Below are positions 1-9,475 of a stretch of 38,145 nucleotides of DNA, piece by piece. The stretch covers positions 1-38,145 of the forward strand of contig CAKPKE010000015.1 in NCBI GenBank assembly GCA_934167095.1, given 5' to 3'. A program made the translations under genes and the position numbers. How positions within the stretch are numbered: position 1 is the stretch's first letter; every line of letters begins with the position of its first letter. Under the pieces are notes generated by a model. It did no database searches and was not told the origin of the DNA. It saw nothing but the letters and a program-made list of their open reading frames with translations. The stretch is from an uncultured Clostridia bacterium (GTDB lineage Bacteria > Bacillota > Clostridia > TANB77 > CAG-508).

Positions 1-401
1 GCGTTGTAGGACTTGCTGCGGCCATAGACTACATTAATCAAATTGGATATGATAAAATAGACGAAATTGAAAATGAAATTGTAGAATATGCAAGAGAAGA
101 GCTTTCAAAACTAGACTATTTAGAGTTATATATGACTCCAAATAAGGAAAATCATTCAAGCGTAATTTCTTTTAATATAAAAGGTGTACATCCACATGAT
201 GTTGCAAGTATATTAGATTCCGAAAATGTATGTGTACGTTCAGGAAATCATTGTGCCCAACCACTACTTAGAAGCCTAGGAATAGATTCTACTTGTAGAG
301 CAAGCTTCTATATTTATAACACTAAAGAAGATGTGGATAAACTAGTAAAAGCTTTAGATAAGGCATATAATATGTTCAAAAAATATCTAGTAAAAGAATA
401 G
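1..401 (+). CDS. sufS: Cysteine desulfurase SufS, C-terminal part (5' truncated)
   Basis: The open frame enters from the left edge (first full codon at base 3, reading VVGLAAAIDYINQIGY) and ends at 401. It is the C-terminal third of a PLP-dependent class V aminotransferase-fold cysteine desulfurase, which takes sulfur from cysteine as a persulfide. The motif RSGNHCAQPLL carries the catalytic loop Cys of the SufS (group II) type; group I IscS/NifS enzymes have a different, longer loop. The next gene is a SufU-type protein, the usual sulfur acceptor partner of SufS in Firmicutes. The PLP lysine and N-terminus lie outside the window. Family assignment is secure; the symbol rests on the Cys motif and the sufU neighbour. 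Confidence 0.9.
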   Translation, partial: VVGLAAAIDYINQIGYDKIDEIENEIVEYAREELSKLDYLELYMTPNKENHSSVISFNIKGVHPHDVASILDSENVCVRSGNHCAQPLLRSLGIDSTCRASFYIYNTKEDVDKLVKALDKAYNMFKKYLVKE

Positions 402-539
402 ATTACAATTTTGCCTGCGTCAAATATCATTTAAAACGCGGTTACATACAAAAAGTATGCGCCCTTGCCTTTTAAATTGTATTTTCCTTGTCAAAATTTA
501 ATTCTTCTTTTACTTAATAATTGGAGGAAGGATATAAAA

Positions 540-969
540 ATGAATGAATTAGATGAAATGTATAATGACCTAATAATGGAACATAGCATGAATTCTTATA
601 ACAAAAAAAAGTTAGACAGTTGTGATTTTTGCGAAAAAGGACATAATCCAAATTGTGGAGATGAAATAGAAATTCAAATAAAATTAGGTGGAGAAAATAA
701 AGATATAATTGAAGATATGGCTTTTACTGGGCATGGCTGTGCCATTTCTCAAGCATCTACATCTATAATGATAGATACTTTAAAAGGAAAAACAATAAAA
801 GAGGCAAAGGAAATTATTGAAACTTTTATAGAGATGATAAAAAGAGAAACAAAAAGTGACGAAGAGTTAAAAAAACTAGAAGATGCTATAGCTTTTAAAA
901 ATGTATCAAATATGCCAGCAAGAGTAAAATGTGCACTTCTTGCATGGCACACAGTAGAAGGAATGTTAA

Positions 970-983
<14 letters not shown>
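540..983 (+). CDS. sufU: SufU-type iron-sulfur assembly / sulfur-transfer protein
   Basis: 147 aa, starting at the ATG at 540 behind TTGGAGGAAGG; the frame is open to 465 but that stretch has no ribosome site and is not conserved-looking. SufU accepts persulfide sulfur from SufS through a zinc-bound Cys. The expected ligands are visible: the Cys and Asp of NPNCGDEIEI, the Cys of GHGCAISQAS and the Cys of RVKCALLAWH. The SufU-specific insertion between the second and third Cys is present (the lysine/glutamate-rich helix of residues ~90-120), which distinguishes it from IscU. The stop overlaps the start of mnmA by 14 bases, implying translational coupling and that sulfur relay to tRNA thiolation is one output of this operon. 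Confidence 0.92.
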
Positions 984-2021
<1,038 letters not shown>

Positions 2022-2025
<4 letters not shown>

Positions 2026-3164
2026 GAAAATTTTTTACATCAGAAAGCGTAACAGAAGGACATCCAGATAAATTATGTGATTATATTTCTGATAGTATAT
2101 TAGATGAATATTTAAAACAAGATAAAAATTCAAGAGTTGCATGTGAAACAGTTGCATCAAAAGGTGAAATTTATGTAACAGGTGAAATCACTTCAAAAGC
2201 AGATGTTGATATTGAAAAAGTCGTAAGAGATACAGTAAAAGAAATAGGCTATGATAGAGCTGACTTAGATATTGATTATAAAACTTGCTCTGTTAGAATA
2301 AATATCTCAAAGCAATCTCCTGATATTGCACAAGGTGTAGATAAATCTTTAGAGCAAAAAGAAGGAGAAAACCTTGTTTCAGAAGGTGCTGGCGACCAAG
2401 GTTTGATGTTTGGTTTTGCATGTGATGAAACAAAAGAATTAATGCCACTTCCAATTTCTCTTGCTCATAAACTTGCAAGAAGATTAACTTTAGTTAGAAA
2501 AAATAATGAAATTCCATTTTTAAGACCAGATGGAAAAACTCAGGTAACTGTAGAGTATGATGGAGATAAGCCTGTAAGAGTTGATACTGTTGTTGTTTCA
2601 ACACAGCATAATGCAGATATTGACATTGAAACTGTAAGAAAAGAAGTAAAGCAAAAAGTAATAGAAGCGGTAATTCCAAATGAATTATTAGACGAAAATA
2701 CAAAATATTTTATAAATCCAACTGGAAGATTTGTAATAGGCGGTCCTTTAGGAGATAGCGGTCTGACAGGAAGAAAAATAATAGTTGATACTTATGGAGG
2801 ATATTCAAGAAGCGGTGGTGGAGCTTTTTCTGGAAAGGATCCAACAAAAGTTGATAGGTCAGCTTCATATATGGCAAGACATATTGCTAAAAACATTGTC
2901 GCAAATGGATATGCTAAAAAATGTGAAATACAGCTTGCATACAGCATTGGTGTTGCAAAACCAGTTTCAATTTTTGTAGATACTTTTGGAACAGGCACAA
3001 TTTCTGATGAAGAAATTGCAAAAAAGATAGAAGAAAAATTTGATTTATCTCCAAGAGGAATAATAAATTATTTAGACTTACAAGAACCAATTTATAAGCA
3101 AACTACAAATTATGGACATTTTGGCAAAGAAAATCTTGCTTGGGAAAAAATAATAGAATTATAG
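2022..3164 (+). CDS. metK: S-adenosylmethionine synthetase MetK
   Basis: 380 aa, full length. It makes SAM from methionine and ATP. Signatures seen: TEGHPDKLCD near the N-terminus (ATP/Mg site), GAGDQGLMFG at 122-131 and the phosphate-binding GGGAFSGKDPTKVDRS. It overlaps mnmA by ATGA, so it is the last gene of the suf-mnmA-metK operon and is followed at once by an intrinsic terminator. I see no SAM riboswitch upstream, as expected for an internal operon gene. Confidence 0.98.
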
Positions 3165-3171
3165 AGTATTA

Positions 3172-3201
3172 AAAAACAGGATTTTACATAATCCTGTTTT
3201 T
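3172..3201 (+). terminator. Intrinsic terminator of the suf-mnmA-metK operon
   Basis: A perfect 12-bp stem (3172-3183 with 3190-3201), loop TTACAT, ending in a T-run. It lies 8 bases after the metK stop. The right part of this hairpin is also the spacer of the next promoter. Confidence 0.88.
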
Positions 3202-3211
3202 GTGCTATAAT
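3183..3211 (+). promoter_or_regulatory. Sigma-A promoter inside the metK terminator
   Basis: TTTACA (3183-3188), 17-base spacer, TATAAT (3206-3211) with an extended -10 TGC. The -35 box starts at the last stem base and the spacer is the right arm of the hairpin. It would drive the small gene at 3256. Confidence 0.72.
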
Positions 3212-3255
3212 AGAAAATATCTAAAAAAATAAAACACTTAAAGGAGGTTTTTTAG

Positions 3256-3555
3256 ATGGAAAGGATCGTCGGAATTTATTTCCGTGGTCAAAAATTCTTT
3301 CGTGAAAATGCTACTGATGGGCATAGAGAAGTTGCTGAACGGATCATTGAAAAGTTTGATCTAAAGCCTGGAAGCGGCGAGCATGTTGATTTTTTAATCA
3401 ATAAAGGAGCTGTTAAGATTGGCAACCGTTGGGGAAATTACAAAATGGTTATCTTCCGCGGAGGCAAAATTGACAATGATTCTGCCAGAATTATTGAACA
3501 CTATCAAAATGAAGGTTGGCAGATTGTAGATATGGACCAGGAAGTAAACTGGTAA
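3256..3555 (+). CDS. Unrecognised 99-aa protein, codon use unlike neighbours
   Basis: It has the best ribosome site in the region (AAAGGAGG, 9 bases before ATG). The product is a compact mixed alpha/beta-looking protein with many charged and aromatic residues and no signal peptide or membrane segment; I do not recognise the family. Base usage is strikingly foreign: CGT and CGC for Arg, and ATC, GGC, GCC, TTC, while neighbours use AGA, ATA and GGA almost exclusively. It holds an in-frame CGG at 3340-3342, the only such codon in the window that does not coincide with a frame break. If CGG forced a +1 shift here, translation would end eight codons later. That fits recent horizontal acquisition, or shows that CGG can sometimes be read as Arg. 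Single gene between its own promoter and a terminator. Confidence 0.7.
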   Translation: MERIVGIYFRGQKFFRENATDGHREVAERIIEKFDLKPGSGEHVDFLINKGAVKIGNRWGNYKMVIFRGGKIDNDSARIIEHYQNEGWQIVDMDQEVNW

Positions 3556-3645
3556 CTATGCAATTTGCTAAATTTGATTCAGATTGACAGACGATTTTTA
3601 ATCGGAAATTTGGCATGCCAGCATCAGGAAAAATATGGCGAAAGA

Positions 3646-3706
3646 AAAAGCTACAAAGAAAATTCTAAGCATATTTGCTTTAAAATTTTCTTGTGGCTTT
3701 TATTTT
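3646..3706 (+). terminator. Long hairpin terminator after the 99-aa gene
   Basis: AAAAGCTACAAAGAAAATT pairs with AATTTTCTTGTGGCTTTT (one bulge, one mismatch) around an inner partial stem AAGCA/TGCTT, followed by TATTTTT. It lies about 90 bases after the stop; a short palindrome TGGCATGCCA (3611-3620) precedes it. Nothing else is recognisable in 3556-3770. Confidence 0.6.
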
Positions 3707-3774
3707 TGCAAATTTTGTAGATTTTTGTAAATAAAAGTAGGGCAGATTTTGCATTATAAATTCACAAAAATTAC

Positions 3775-3804
3775 ATAGACTTTGCATGTGTTTTGTGATA
3801 GAAT
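3775..3804 (+). promoter_or_regulatory. Promoter for the TPM-like/pspA genes
   Basis: TAGACT (3775-3780), 18-base spacer, TAGAAT (3799-3804) with an upstream TGA extended -10. The string TTGTGATAGAATA recurs at the pyrH promoter (38018-38031). Confidence 0.5.
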
Positions 3805-3838
3805 ATAGCAAATATAAATACAAAGGAGAATAAAAGCT

Positions 3839-4867
3839 ATGGGAAGAAGTGGAGGCGGTGGCGGAAGTCACTCATCAGGAGGATTTTCAGGTGGACATTC
3901 ATCAGGAGGCTTTTCTGGAGGCGGAAGAAGCTCTGGAGGTGGATTTAGTAGTAGACCATCTTTCGGAGGAGGTGGAGGCTTCCATGGAGGCGGATATAAC
4001 CCACCACCGCCAAGAGGCCCAAGACCAATGTATCATCACCATATATGGTTTGGTAGACCTTATTATAGAGAACCATATTATGGAGGTGGAACAGGATGTA
4101 GTTCTGTTGTTACATTTATTTTTATGCTAGTAATAATTATTATTGTTTTTGCATCAATATCATCAAATAATGGTGGCGTTCCTAGTAACACAAAACAAAG
4201 GACAGCATTATCGGGAGTTGTAAATAAAACTGACTGGTATGAAGATAAAATTGGTTGGATTTCAAATAAAAATACCTTAATTTCAGGTCTAGAGGATTTT
4301 TATAACAAAACAGGAGTACAACCTTATGTAATGCTTATTCCATACTCTGCAGAGTATTGGAATGGTTCATCTTTAAATGTGAATTCTGCAACAAATTATC
4401 TAGAAGATGTATATAAAAATAAATTTTCAGATGAAGGACATTTCATATTTGCATATTTTGAATGTCAAAATGATACAAAATCAGAGATGGACGGTGAGTT
4501 TAGATATTTAGCTGGATATTCAGCAGATACTATAATGGATAGTGAAGCACTAACTATATTTAATGGATACTTAAAGAAAAATTATTATAACACATCATTA
4601 AGTTTAGAAGAAATGATTTCAAAAACTTTTTCTGAAACTGCAAAAAATATAATGAGTAAACCAACAAATGGATGGGATTTTGGAAGAACCTTTTTGATTG
4701 TTATAGCAGTTGTAGCAGTGATATTTATTGTATATATGATAATAAAAAATCAAAATAAAAGAGCAAAAGAAAAAGAAGAGCATACTGAAAAAATATTAAA
4801 TACTCCACTTGAAAAATTTGGAACAGATACATCAGACTTGGAAAATAAGTACAAAGATGATAAATAA
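3839..4867 (+). CDS. Gly-rich membrane protein with TPM-like domain
   Basis: 342 aa, start at ATG 3839 behind AAAGGAG. Residues 1-85 are an extreme Gly/Ser/His-rich region (repeats like GGFSGGHSSGG, then a Pro/Tyr/His stretch with HHH). A membrane helix follows (~89-108), then a ~160-residue extracytoplasmic domain resembling the TPM/YgcG fold (segments GVQPYVMLIP, DEGHFIFAYF, LAGYSADTIM), a second helix (~283-303) and a Lys/Glu-rich cytoplasmic tail. Such proteins often sit beside PspA, as here (63-base gap). Known YgcG-like proteins carry the Gly-rich part at the C-terminus, so the order here is reversed. The role in envelope stress is inferred from the neighbour. Confidence 0.65.
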   Translation: MGRSGGGGGSHSSGGFSGGHSSGGFSGGGRSSGGGFSSRPSFGGGGGFHGGGYNPPPPRGPRPMYHHHIWFGRPYYREPYYGGGTGCSSVVTFIFMLVIIIIVFASISSNNGGVPSNTKQRTALSGVVNKTDWYEDKIGWISNKNTLISGLEDFYNKTGVQPYVMLIPYSAEYWNGSSLNVNSATNYLEDVYKNKFSDEGHFIFAYFECQNDTKSEMDGEFRYLAGYSADTIMDSEALTIFNGYLKKNYYNTSLSLEEMISKTFSETAKNIMSKPTNGWDFGRTFLIVIAVVAVIFIVYMIIKNQNKRAKEKEEHTEKILNTPLEKFGTDTSDLENKYKDDK

Positions 4868-4930
4868 GAGCTAATAAAAATTGCACAGCAATTTATTAGA
4901 TATATATTTTATTTTTAGGAGGAAAAAATT

Positions 4931-5605
4931 ATGGGAATTTTAACAAGATTTAAGGATATAATGTCTGCTAATATCAATAGTTTATTAGACAAATGCGAGG
5001 ATCCAGCAAAAATGATTGATGAATACATGCGTCAAGTTACAGACCAACTTGCAGAAGTAAAAACAGAAACAGCTGGAGTAATGGCAGAAGAAAAAAGAAC
5101 AAAAAGATTAGTTGATGAAAATAATGAAAATGTAGTAAAATATGATTCTTTAGCAAGAAAAGCTTTATCAGCAGGAAATGAAAATGATGCAAAAGTATTT
5201 TTAGCAAAGAAACAAGAATATGTAAAAAATGGAGTTGAACTTCAAAAAGCTTATGAAGTTGCAAAAGATAATGCTACAAGAATGAAAGAAATGCATGACA
5301 AACTTACAGATGATGTAAAAACATTAGAACAACGTAGACAAAACGTAAAATCAAAAATAGCAGTAGCTCATACTCAAGAAAAACTAAATAAGGTAGCTAG
5401 TTCTATGGATACTGCAAGTAGTTCAATGAAAGCATTTGAAAAAATGGAACAAAAAGCAGACCAAATGCTTGATACAGCAAATTCTATGGCTGAACTTGAA
5501 AAAGAGCCAGAAGATGAAGCTACAACATTAGAAGCTAAATATGAAAATGTAAACACATCTGTTGAAGATGAATTAGAAAAAATGAAAAAAGAGATGGGAT
5601 TATAA
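4931..5605 (+). CDS. pspA: PspA/IM30 family membrane-stress protein
   Basis: 224 aa, start behind TTTTTAGGAGG. It begins MGILTRFKDIMSANINSLLDKCEDPAKMID, the hallmark amphipathic N-terminus and first helix of PspA/Vipp1. The rest is nearly all coiled coil (Lys/Glu/Ala-rich to ~155), then a looser acidic tail. PspA forms ESCRT-III-like oligomers on the inner face of stressed membranes. Gene order TPM-like, pspA, mscS suggests an envelope-stress cluster; no pspF or LiaRS-like regulator is in the window. A strong terminator follows. Confidence 0.93.
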   Translation: MGILTRFKDIMSANINSLLDKCEDPAKMIDEYMRQVTDQLAEVKTETAGVMAEEKRTKRLVDENNENVVKYDSLARKALSAGNENDAKVFLAKKQEYVKNGVELQKAYEVAKDNATRMKEMHDKLTDDVKTLEQRRQNVKSKIAVAHTQEKLNKVASSMDTASSSMKAFEKMEQKADQMLDTANSMAELEKEPEDEATTLEAKYENVNTSVEDELEKMKKEMGL

Positions 5606-5612
5606 TTATGAG

Positions 5613-5651
5613 AAAATTGCTAGCATGAGGCTAAATCCTGCTAGCAATTTT
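5613..5651 (+). terminator. Intrinsic terminator after pspA
   Basis: Perfect 13-bp stem (5613-5625 with 5639-5651; core ATTGCTAGCA/TGCTAGCAAT), 13-base loop, ending in TTTTTA. Confidence 0.9.
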
Positions 5652-5671
5652 TATAAGTAAAAGGATATAGT

Positions 5672-6454
5672 ATGGAAAATTTAAACACAGATATAATAAC
5701 AAAAGAAATAATAATTTCGATAATCATTGTAGCTGTTGCCGTTGCAGTATATTTTCTTGCAAAGAAAATAGTAAATAGAGTAATGGAAAAAAGCAAAAGG
5801 ACTACTAAAAAAGGAAGAACATATATAAAATTATTTAATAATGTACTTAAATATGTATTAATTATAGTAACTGTTGTTGCAATATTACAAGTAAATGGAA
5901 TAAATGTAACATCTATTATTACAGGTCTTGGAATTGCATCTGCAATATTTGCCTTAGCTTTGCAAGATGCAGTAAAAGACATAATTGCTGGGGTAAATAT
6001 AATAGTTGACGAATATTTTATTGTCGGAGATGTTATAAAAATAGGTGATGTTGAAGGCAAAATAATAGAGCTAGGGCTAAAATCTACAAAAGTAAGAGAT
6101 ATAAATAATGGAAATTTATTAACTGTCGCAAATAGAAATATAAGTGAAGCTTTAATTGAACCAGATTACTTTTTCATAAAAATTCCATTATCTTATAGTG
6201 AAAAAATTGAAAGAGTTGAAGCAGTTATTAGTCAAATTATGGAAAAAATAAAGACAGTAGAAGATGTAAAAGATGTAGAGTATAAAGGACTTAGTAGTTT
6301 TGAAGATTCATCAATTTCATATACTTTAAAAATATTTACTAAAGCAGAAGTAAAACCAATCGTAAAATGCAAATCAAATAGAATAATAAAATTGGAACTT
6401 GATAAAAATAATATGGAAATACCATATACTCAAATCGATGTACATAACAGATAG
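5672..6454 (+). CDS. Small-conductance mechanosensitive channel (MscS family)
   Basis: 260 aa, start behind AAAGGAT. Three hydrophobic helices near residues 8-28, 48-66 and 75-98; the third is the glycine/alanine-rich pore helix (GLGIASAIFALALQDAVKDI). It runs into the family's beta domain (DEYFIVGDVIKIGDVEGKII, then the conserved NGNLLTVANRNI) and a C-terminal alpha/beta domain. It releases solutes on hypo-osmotic shock. Length is typical of short MscS proteins (YkuT-like). It sits after the pspA terminator and probably has its own promoter, which I could not place. Confidence 0.93.
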   Translation: MENLNTDIITKEIIISIIIVAVAVAVYFLAKKIVNRVMEKSKRTTKKGRTYIKLFNNVLKYVLIIVTVVAILQVNGINVTSIITGLGIASAIFALALQDAVKDIIAGVNIIVDEYFIVGDVIKIGDVEGKIIELGLKSTKVRDINNGNLLTVANRNISEALIEPDYFFIKIPLSYSEKIERVEAVISQIMEKIKTVEDVKDVEYKGLSSFEDSSISYTLKIFTKAEVKPIVKCKSNRIIKLELDKNNMEIPYTQIDVHNR

Positions 6455-6513
6455 AAATACTTAGTTTGAAATAGTTAATTGCTAAGTAAATCAAGAAAGG
6501 AATACATTTTACT

Positions 6514-7203
6514 ATGACAAAAAAGAAAATAATTATAGGTATTATTTGCATAGTAGCAGTTATTTTAATAGTTGTTGCAGGAGTGCTAATAAAAAATAAA
6601 CTAAATGAAGATAGAAAAAACAGTATGGCTACATATCAGCTAAATACAGCATCTGCATGGAGCATAAAATATAATAAAAATCCAAATTTTACAGTTGAAT
6701 TAATTGAAGGAAATTTATTAAAAGTAGAGGCGATAGGTGGAGAATCTACAATAAAAATAACATGTAGTGATGAGAAAAATGAAGAAATAACAATTGTTGC
6801 AAAATACACAAAACAAGACGGAATTAAAATTTCAAAAGATGGAGAAAACACAGAAATGAGAGTCAATGTAAAAGTTGGAGAAAAAGTATTTTCAGCAGTT
6901 TTATATGATAATTCAGCAACTAAAAGTCTAATTTCAAAATTACCACTTAAAATGAAAATGAATGAACTAAACGGAAATGAAAAATACTATAATTTAGATT
7001 ATAGCTTACCTACAACATCTGTAAAACCAGAAAAAATTAATACAGGTGATATTATGCTATACACATCAAATTGTTTAGTAATATTTTATGATACTTTTAA
7101 TACAAATTATTCATATACGAAAATTGGATATATAGAAGATGTAAATGGACTAAAAGAAGTTTTTGGTAATGATTCTGTCGAGGTAGAAATAACACTTGAA
7201 TAA
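6514..7203 (+). CDS. Unrecognised membrane-anchored extracytoplasmic protein
   Basis: 229 aa, start at ATG 6514 behind AAGAAAGGA. After TKKK there is one hydrophobic helix (~5-26), with no lipobox Cys, so an uncleaved anchor or signal peptide. The rest is a soluble beta-strand-rich domain exposed outside (alternating hydrophobic strands, FTVELIEGNLLKVEAIGGES, ITIVAKYTKQDG), with no motif I recognise. It follows mscS by 59 bases and precedes a terminator, so it may be the last gene of the envelope cluster. Confidence 0.65.
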   Translation: MTKKKIIIGIICIVAVILIVVAGVLIKNKLNEDRKNSMATYQLNTASAWSIKYNKNPNFTVELIEGNLLKVEAIGGESTIKITCSDEKNEEITIVAKYTKQDGIKISKDGENTEMRVNVKVGEKVFSAVLYDNSATKSLISKLPLKMKMNELNGNEKYYNLDYSLPTTSVKPEKINTGDIMLYTSNCLVIFYDTFNTNYSYTKIGYIEDVNGLKEVFGNDSVEVEITLE

Positions 7204-7250
7204 AAAATAATATATAATGAATTAAGAAAAAAATTAAATACAAAATATAC

Positions 7251-7317
7251 AAAAATACCGTATAAGTTAGAAAAAGTAATTATAAAATTGATTTTTTTGA
7301 ACTTATATGGTATTTTT
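7251..7317 (+). terminator. Terminator after the 6514 gene
   Basis: An 18-base left arm (7251-7268, AAAAATACCGTATAAGTT) pairs with 7300-7317 (AACTTATATGGTATTTTT) with a few G-U or mismatched pairs and a 31-base loop, followed by ATT-rich sequence. The rest of 7204-7460 is AT-rich, with one -10-like TATAAT at 7414-7419 and no good -35 box. Confidence 0.65.
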
Positions 7318-7460
7318 ATTATTTTTAATATTAATTAATAAAAGTACATAAAAAATGCAAAAATGGTAATAAATAATAATTATATTCACTTCCGAAAGCA
7401 AATTAATATATTTTATAATATAAAATATGTATTAAAGAGATATCAAAGGAGAAAAAGAAA

Positions 7461-9429
7461 ATGATAAGACACGAAAGCCTTGAGGCTGTACACACACACA
7501 CACACACACACCAATAGTTTAAAAAATAAAGGAATAACATTAGTGGCGTTGGTTGTTACAATAGTTGTGATATTAATAATTGCTGGAATATCAATAAATA
7601 TGGTGTTAGGGCAAAACGGATTAATTACGAAGGCTCAAGAGGCAAGGATAAAAACAGAATATTCAGGATATAAAGAAGAGCTTGAATTGTTTAATGGAGT
7701 AAAAGCAATTGAAAATTCTGAATATTCAATAAAAAGTCTAAATGCATGGAAAACAGGATTGGAATATAATACAAAAACAGAAGAGAACGGAAACATAAGG
7801 AATATTATAACAAATTTATCAAATAATGATATTGATAAATTTCAGGTAATTAATGGAGAGTTATTAATAAAAACTACTAATCAAAAAGAGTTAGAAATAG
7901 CAAATTCACTAGGAATTAAAGAAAATCCATATTCTATAAAGGACGGAACTTTAGAATCAGTAAGTAACAATAAAAATTTGGTAAAAGAAGATGGTACTTT
8001 AGAAATTCCAAAAAGTGTTTCAACAATATCAAGTGGAGCTTTTTCTGGTATAAATTCATTAAAAAAACTTGTAGTACCAGGTTCTGTGAAAATAATTGAG
8101 GATGATGCCTTTTCATATAATTATAATTTAGAAAGCATTGAAATTGAAGAAGGCGTAACTTCAATAGGAGATAAAGCTTTTCAATATTGCAGTAATCTTA
8201 ACCAAGTTAAACTACCAAATACTCTTGAGAATATGGGAACGTTATGTTTTTATCAATGTAAACAACTAAAAGAAATTGAAATACCTGGTAGTGTAGAAAG
8301 AATTCAAGCGTATACATTTAGTGGATGTTATTCACTTGAAAAAATAAAACTTAATGAGGGGCTAAAAAGAATTGAAAATTATGCTTTAGCTGGAGTACAA
8401 ATAACAGAACTTGAATTTCCTAATACACTAGAAACATTAGAAAGATTAAGCTTTTCAGGTGTAGAAAAATTGGAAAATATAGTAATAAAAGATAATAAAA
8501 ACTTTTCGTATAAAAATAGTTTTCTTACTAATGTAAATTCTAATAGTATAATATATATAGCAGGAAGCTATTTAGAAAAAGTAGAAAATTTTGAATTACC
8601 TAGTAATGTTGAAAAATTTGATATTGATATTTCTTCATATAGTAATATTAAAGCATTAACAATTCCTAAAAATATTACAAATATTGGAGATGCAGCTAAT
8701 TTTCCACCATCAATAGAAAATGTAATTGTAGATTCGGAAAATAATATTTTTAAATCAGAAAATGAAATATTATATACAATAAGTGATAAAAAATTAATAA
8801 TGTGCTATTCTAAAGAAAAAGATATTACAATACAAGAAGGAATAAAAACGTTAGGTACTTATTCTTTTAAACAGGCAAATAATGCTGAAAATGTAGTATT
8901 ACCAGATAGTCTAGAAAATATAGAAAATATAGTTTTTTCATATACAAGTTTTAATTACAAAACAATTAAAATTGGAAAAAATGTTTCAAGTATTTCTTCT
9001 ACTTTTAAAGTTTTAAACTATTCAGGAGAGGTGACAATAGATAAACAAAATCCATACTATATGATTGAAAATGATGTGCTATATAGTAAAGATAAAAAAG
9101 AATTAGTTTGCCCATTAAAAGAAATTGAGGGAACATATACTATAGATTCTAGTGTTGAAACAATAAAAGCTGCTGCATTTGATGTACAAACAAAGATTGA
9201 AGGAGTAATTATTCCAGAAGGTGTAAAAACACTGGAATATGGAGCATTCTCACAATGTGCCAACTTAAAAAGGGTAGAAATACCAAGCACTGTTACTTCA
9301 ATTGCAAATGATACATTTGAGAGATGTAATAATTTATCGGAAATAATAGTAAATAAAAAAGAGAATACTTTAAGCGGAAGTCCATGGGGAGCACCTAAAG
9401 GACGACAAGCTGTTACTTGGAAGAAATAA
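7461..9429 (+). CDS. BspA-like LRR surface protein, phase-variable, OFF as sequenced
   Basis: The natural start is ATG 7461 behind AAAGGAG. It reads MIRHESLEAV, then the CA repeat, and in this sequence stops after HTHTHTHQ because (CA)10 throws the frame off. One more CA unit would give a full protein of about 656 aa: leader, HTHTHTHT, a prepilin-like segment (KGITLVALVV, hydrophobic to ~50), a ~100-residue spacer, then BspA-type leucine-rich repeats of ~23 residues (for example SIGDKAFQYCSNLNQVKLP) to the C-terminus (PWGAPKGRQAVTW). A TTG at 7480 is in frame with the body but has a poor ribosome site. BspA-like LRRs mediate adhesion in oral and gut bacteria. The paralogue at 21146 is in frame with (CA)11. 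Confidence 0.85.
7491..7510 (+). repeat. (CA)10 dinucleotide tract in the BspA-like reading frame
   Basis: Ten CA units, followed by CC, begin 30 bases after the ATG at 7461. The reading frame downstream is open only when the number of units is 2 modulo 3 (8, 11, 14). The short inverted repeat AGCCTTGAGGCT lies immediately upstream. This is a classic slipped-strand contingency locus layout. Confidence 0.9.
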
Positions 9430-9432
9430 AAC

Positions 9433-9474
9433 AAAAAAATAGTAATTACTTAAACAAGCAATTACTATTTTTTT
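9433..9474. terminator. Bidirectional terminator between the BspA-like gene and yebC
   Basis: Perfect 15-bp stem (9433-9447 with 9460-9474; core ATAGTAATT/AATTACTAT) with A-tract on the left and T-tract on the right. It serves both convergent genes. Confidence 0.9.
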
Positions 9475-9475
9475 A

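Noticed and set aside
465..539. Longer sufU start at 465
   Set aside because: No ribosome site, not conserved-looking, and the ATG at 540 has TTGGAGGAAGG. The 402-539 gap has only a small CATAC/GTATG hairpin.
3849..4130. 93-aa overlapping frame in the Gly-rich region
   Set aside because: It is a product of the repetitive GGA/GGC composition and has no ribosome site.
7480..7500. TTG at 7480 as the true start of the first BspA-like gene
   Set aside because: It has no proper ribosome site, lies inside the leader conserved with the paralogue, and an ATG with AAAGGAG sits 19 bases upstream at the homologous position. It could still give low expression.
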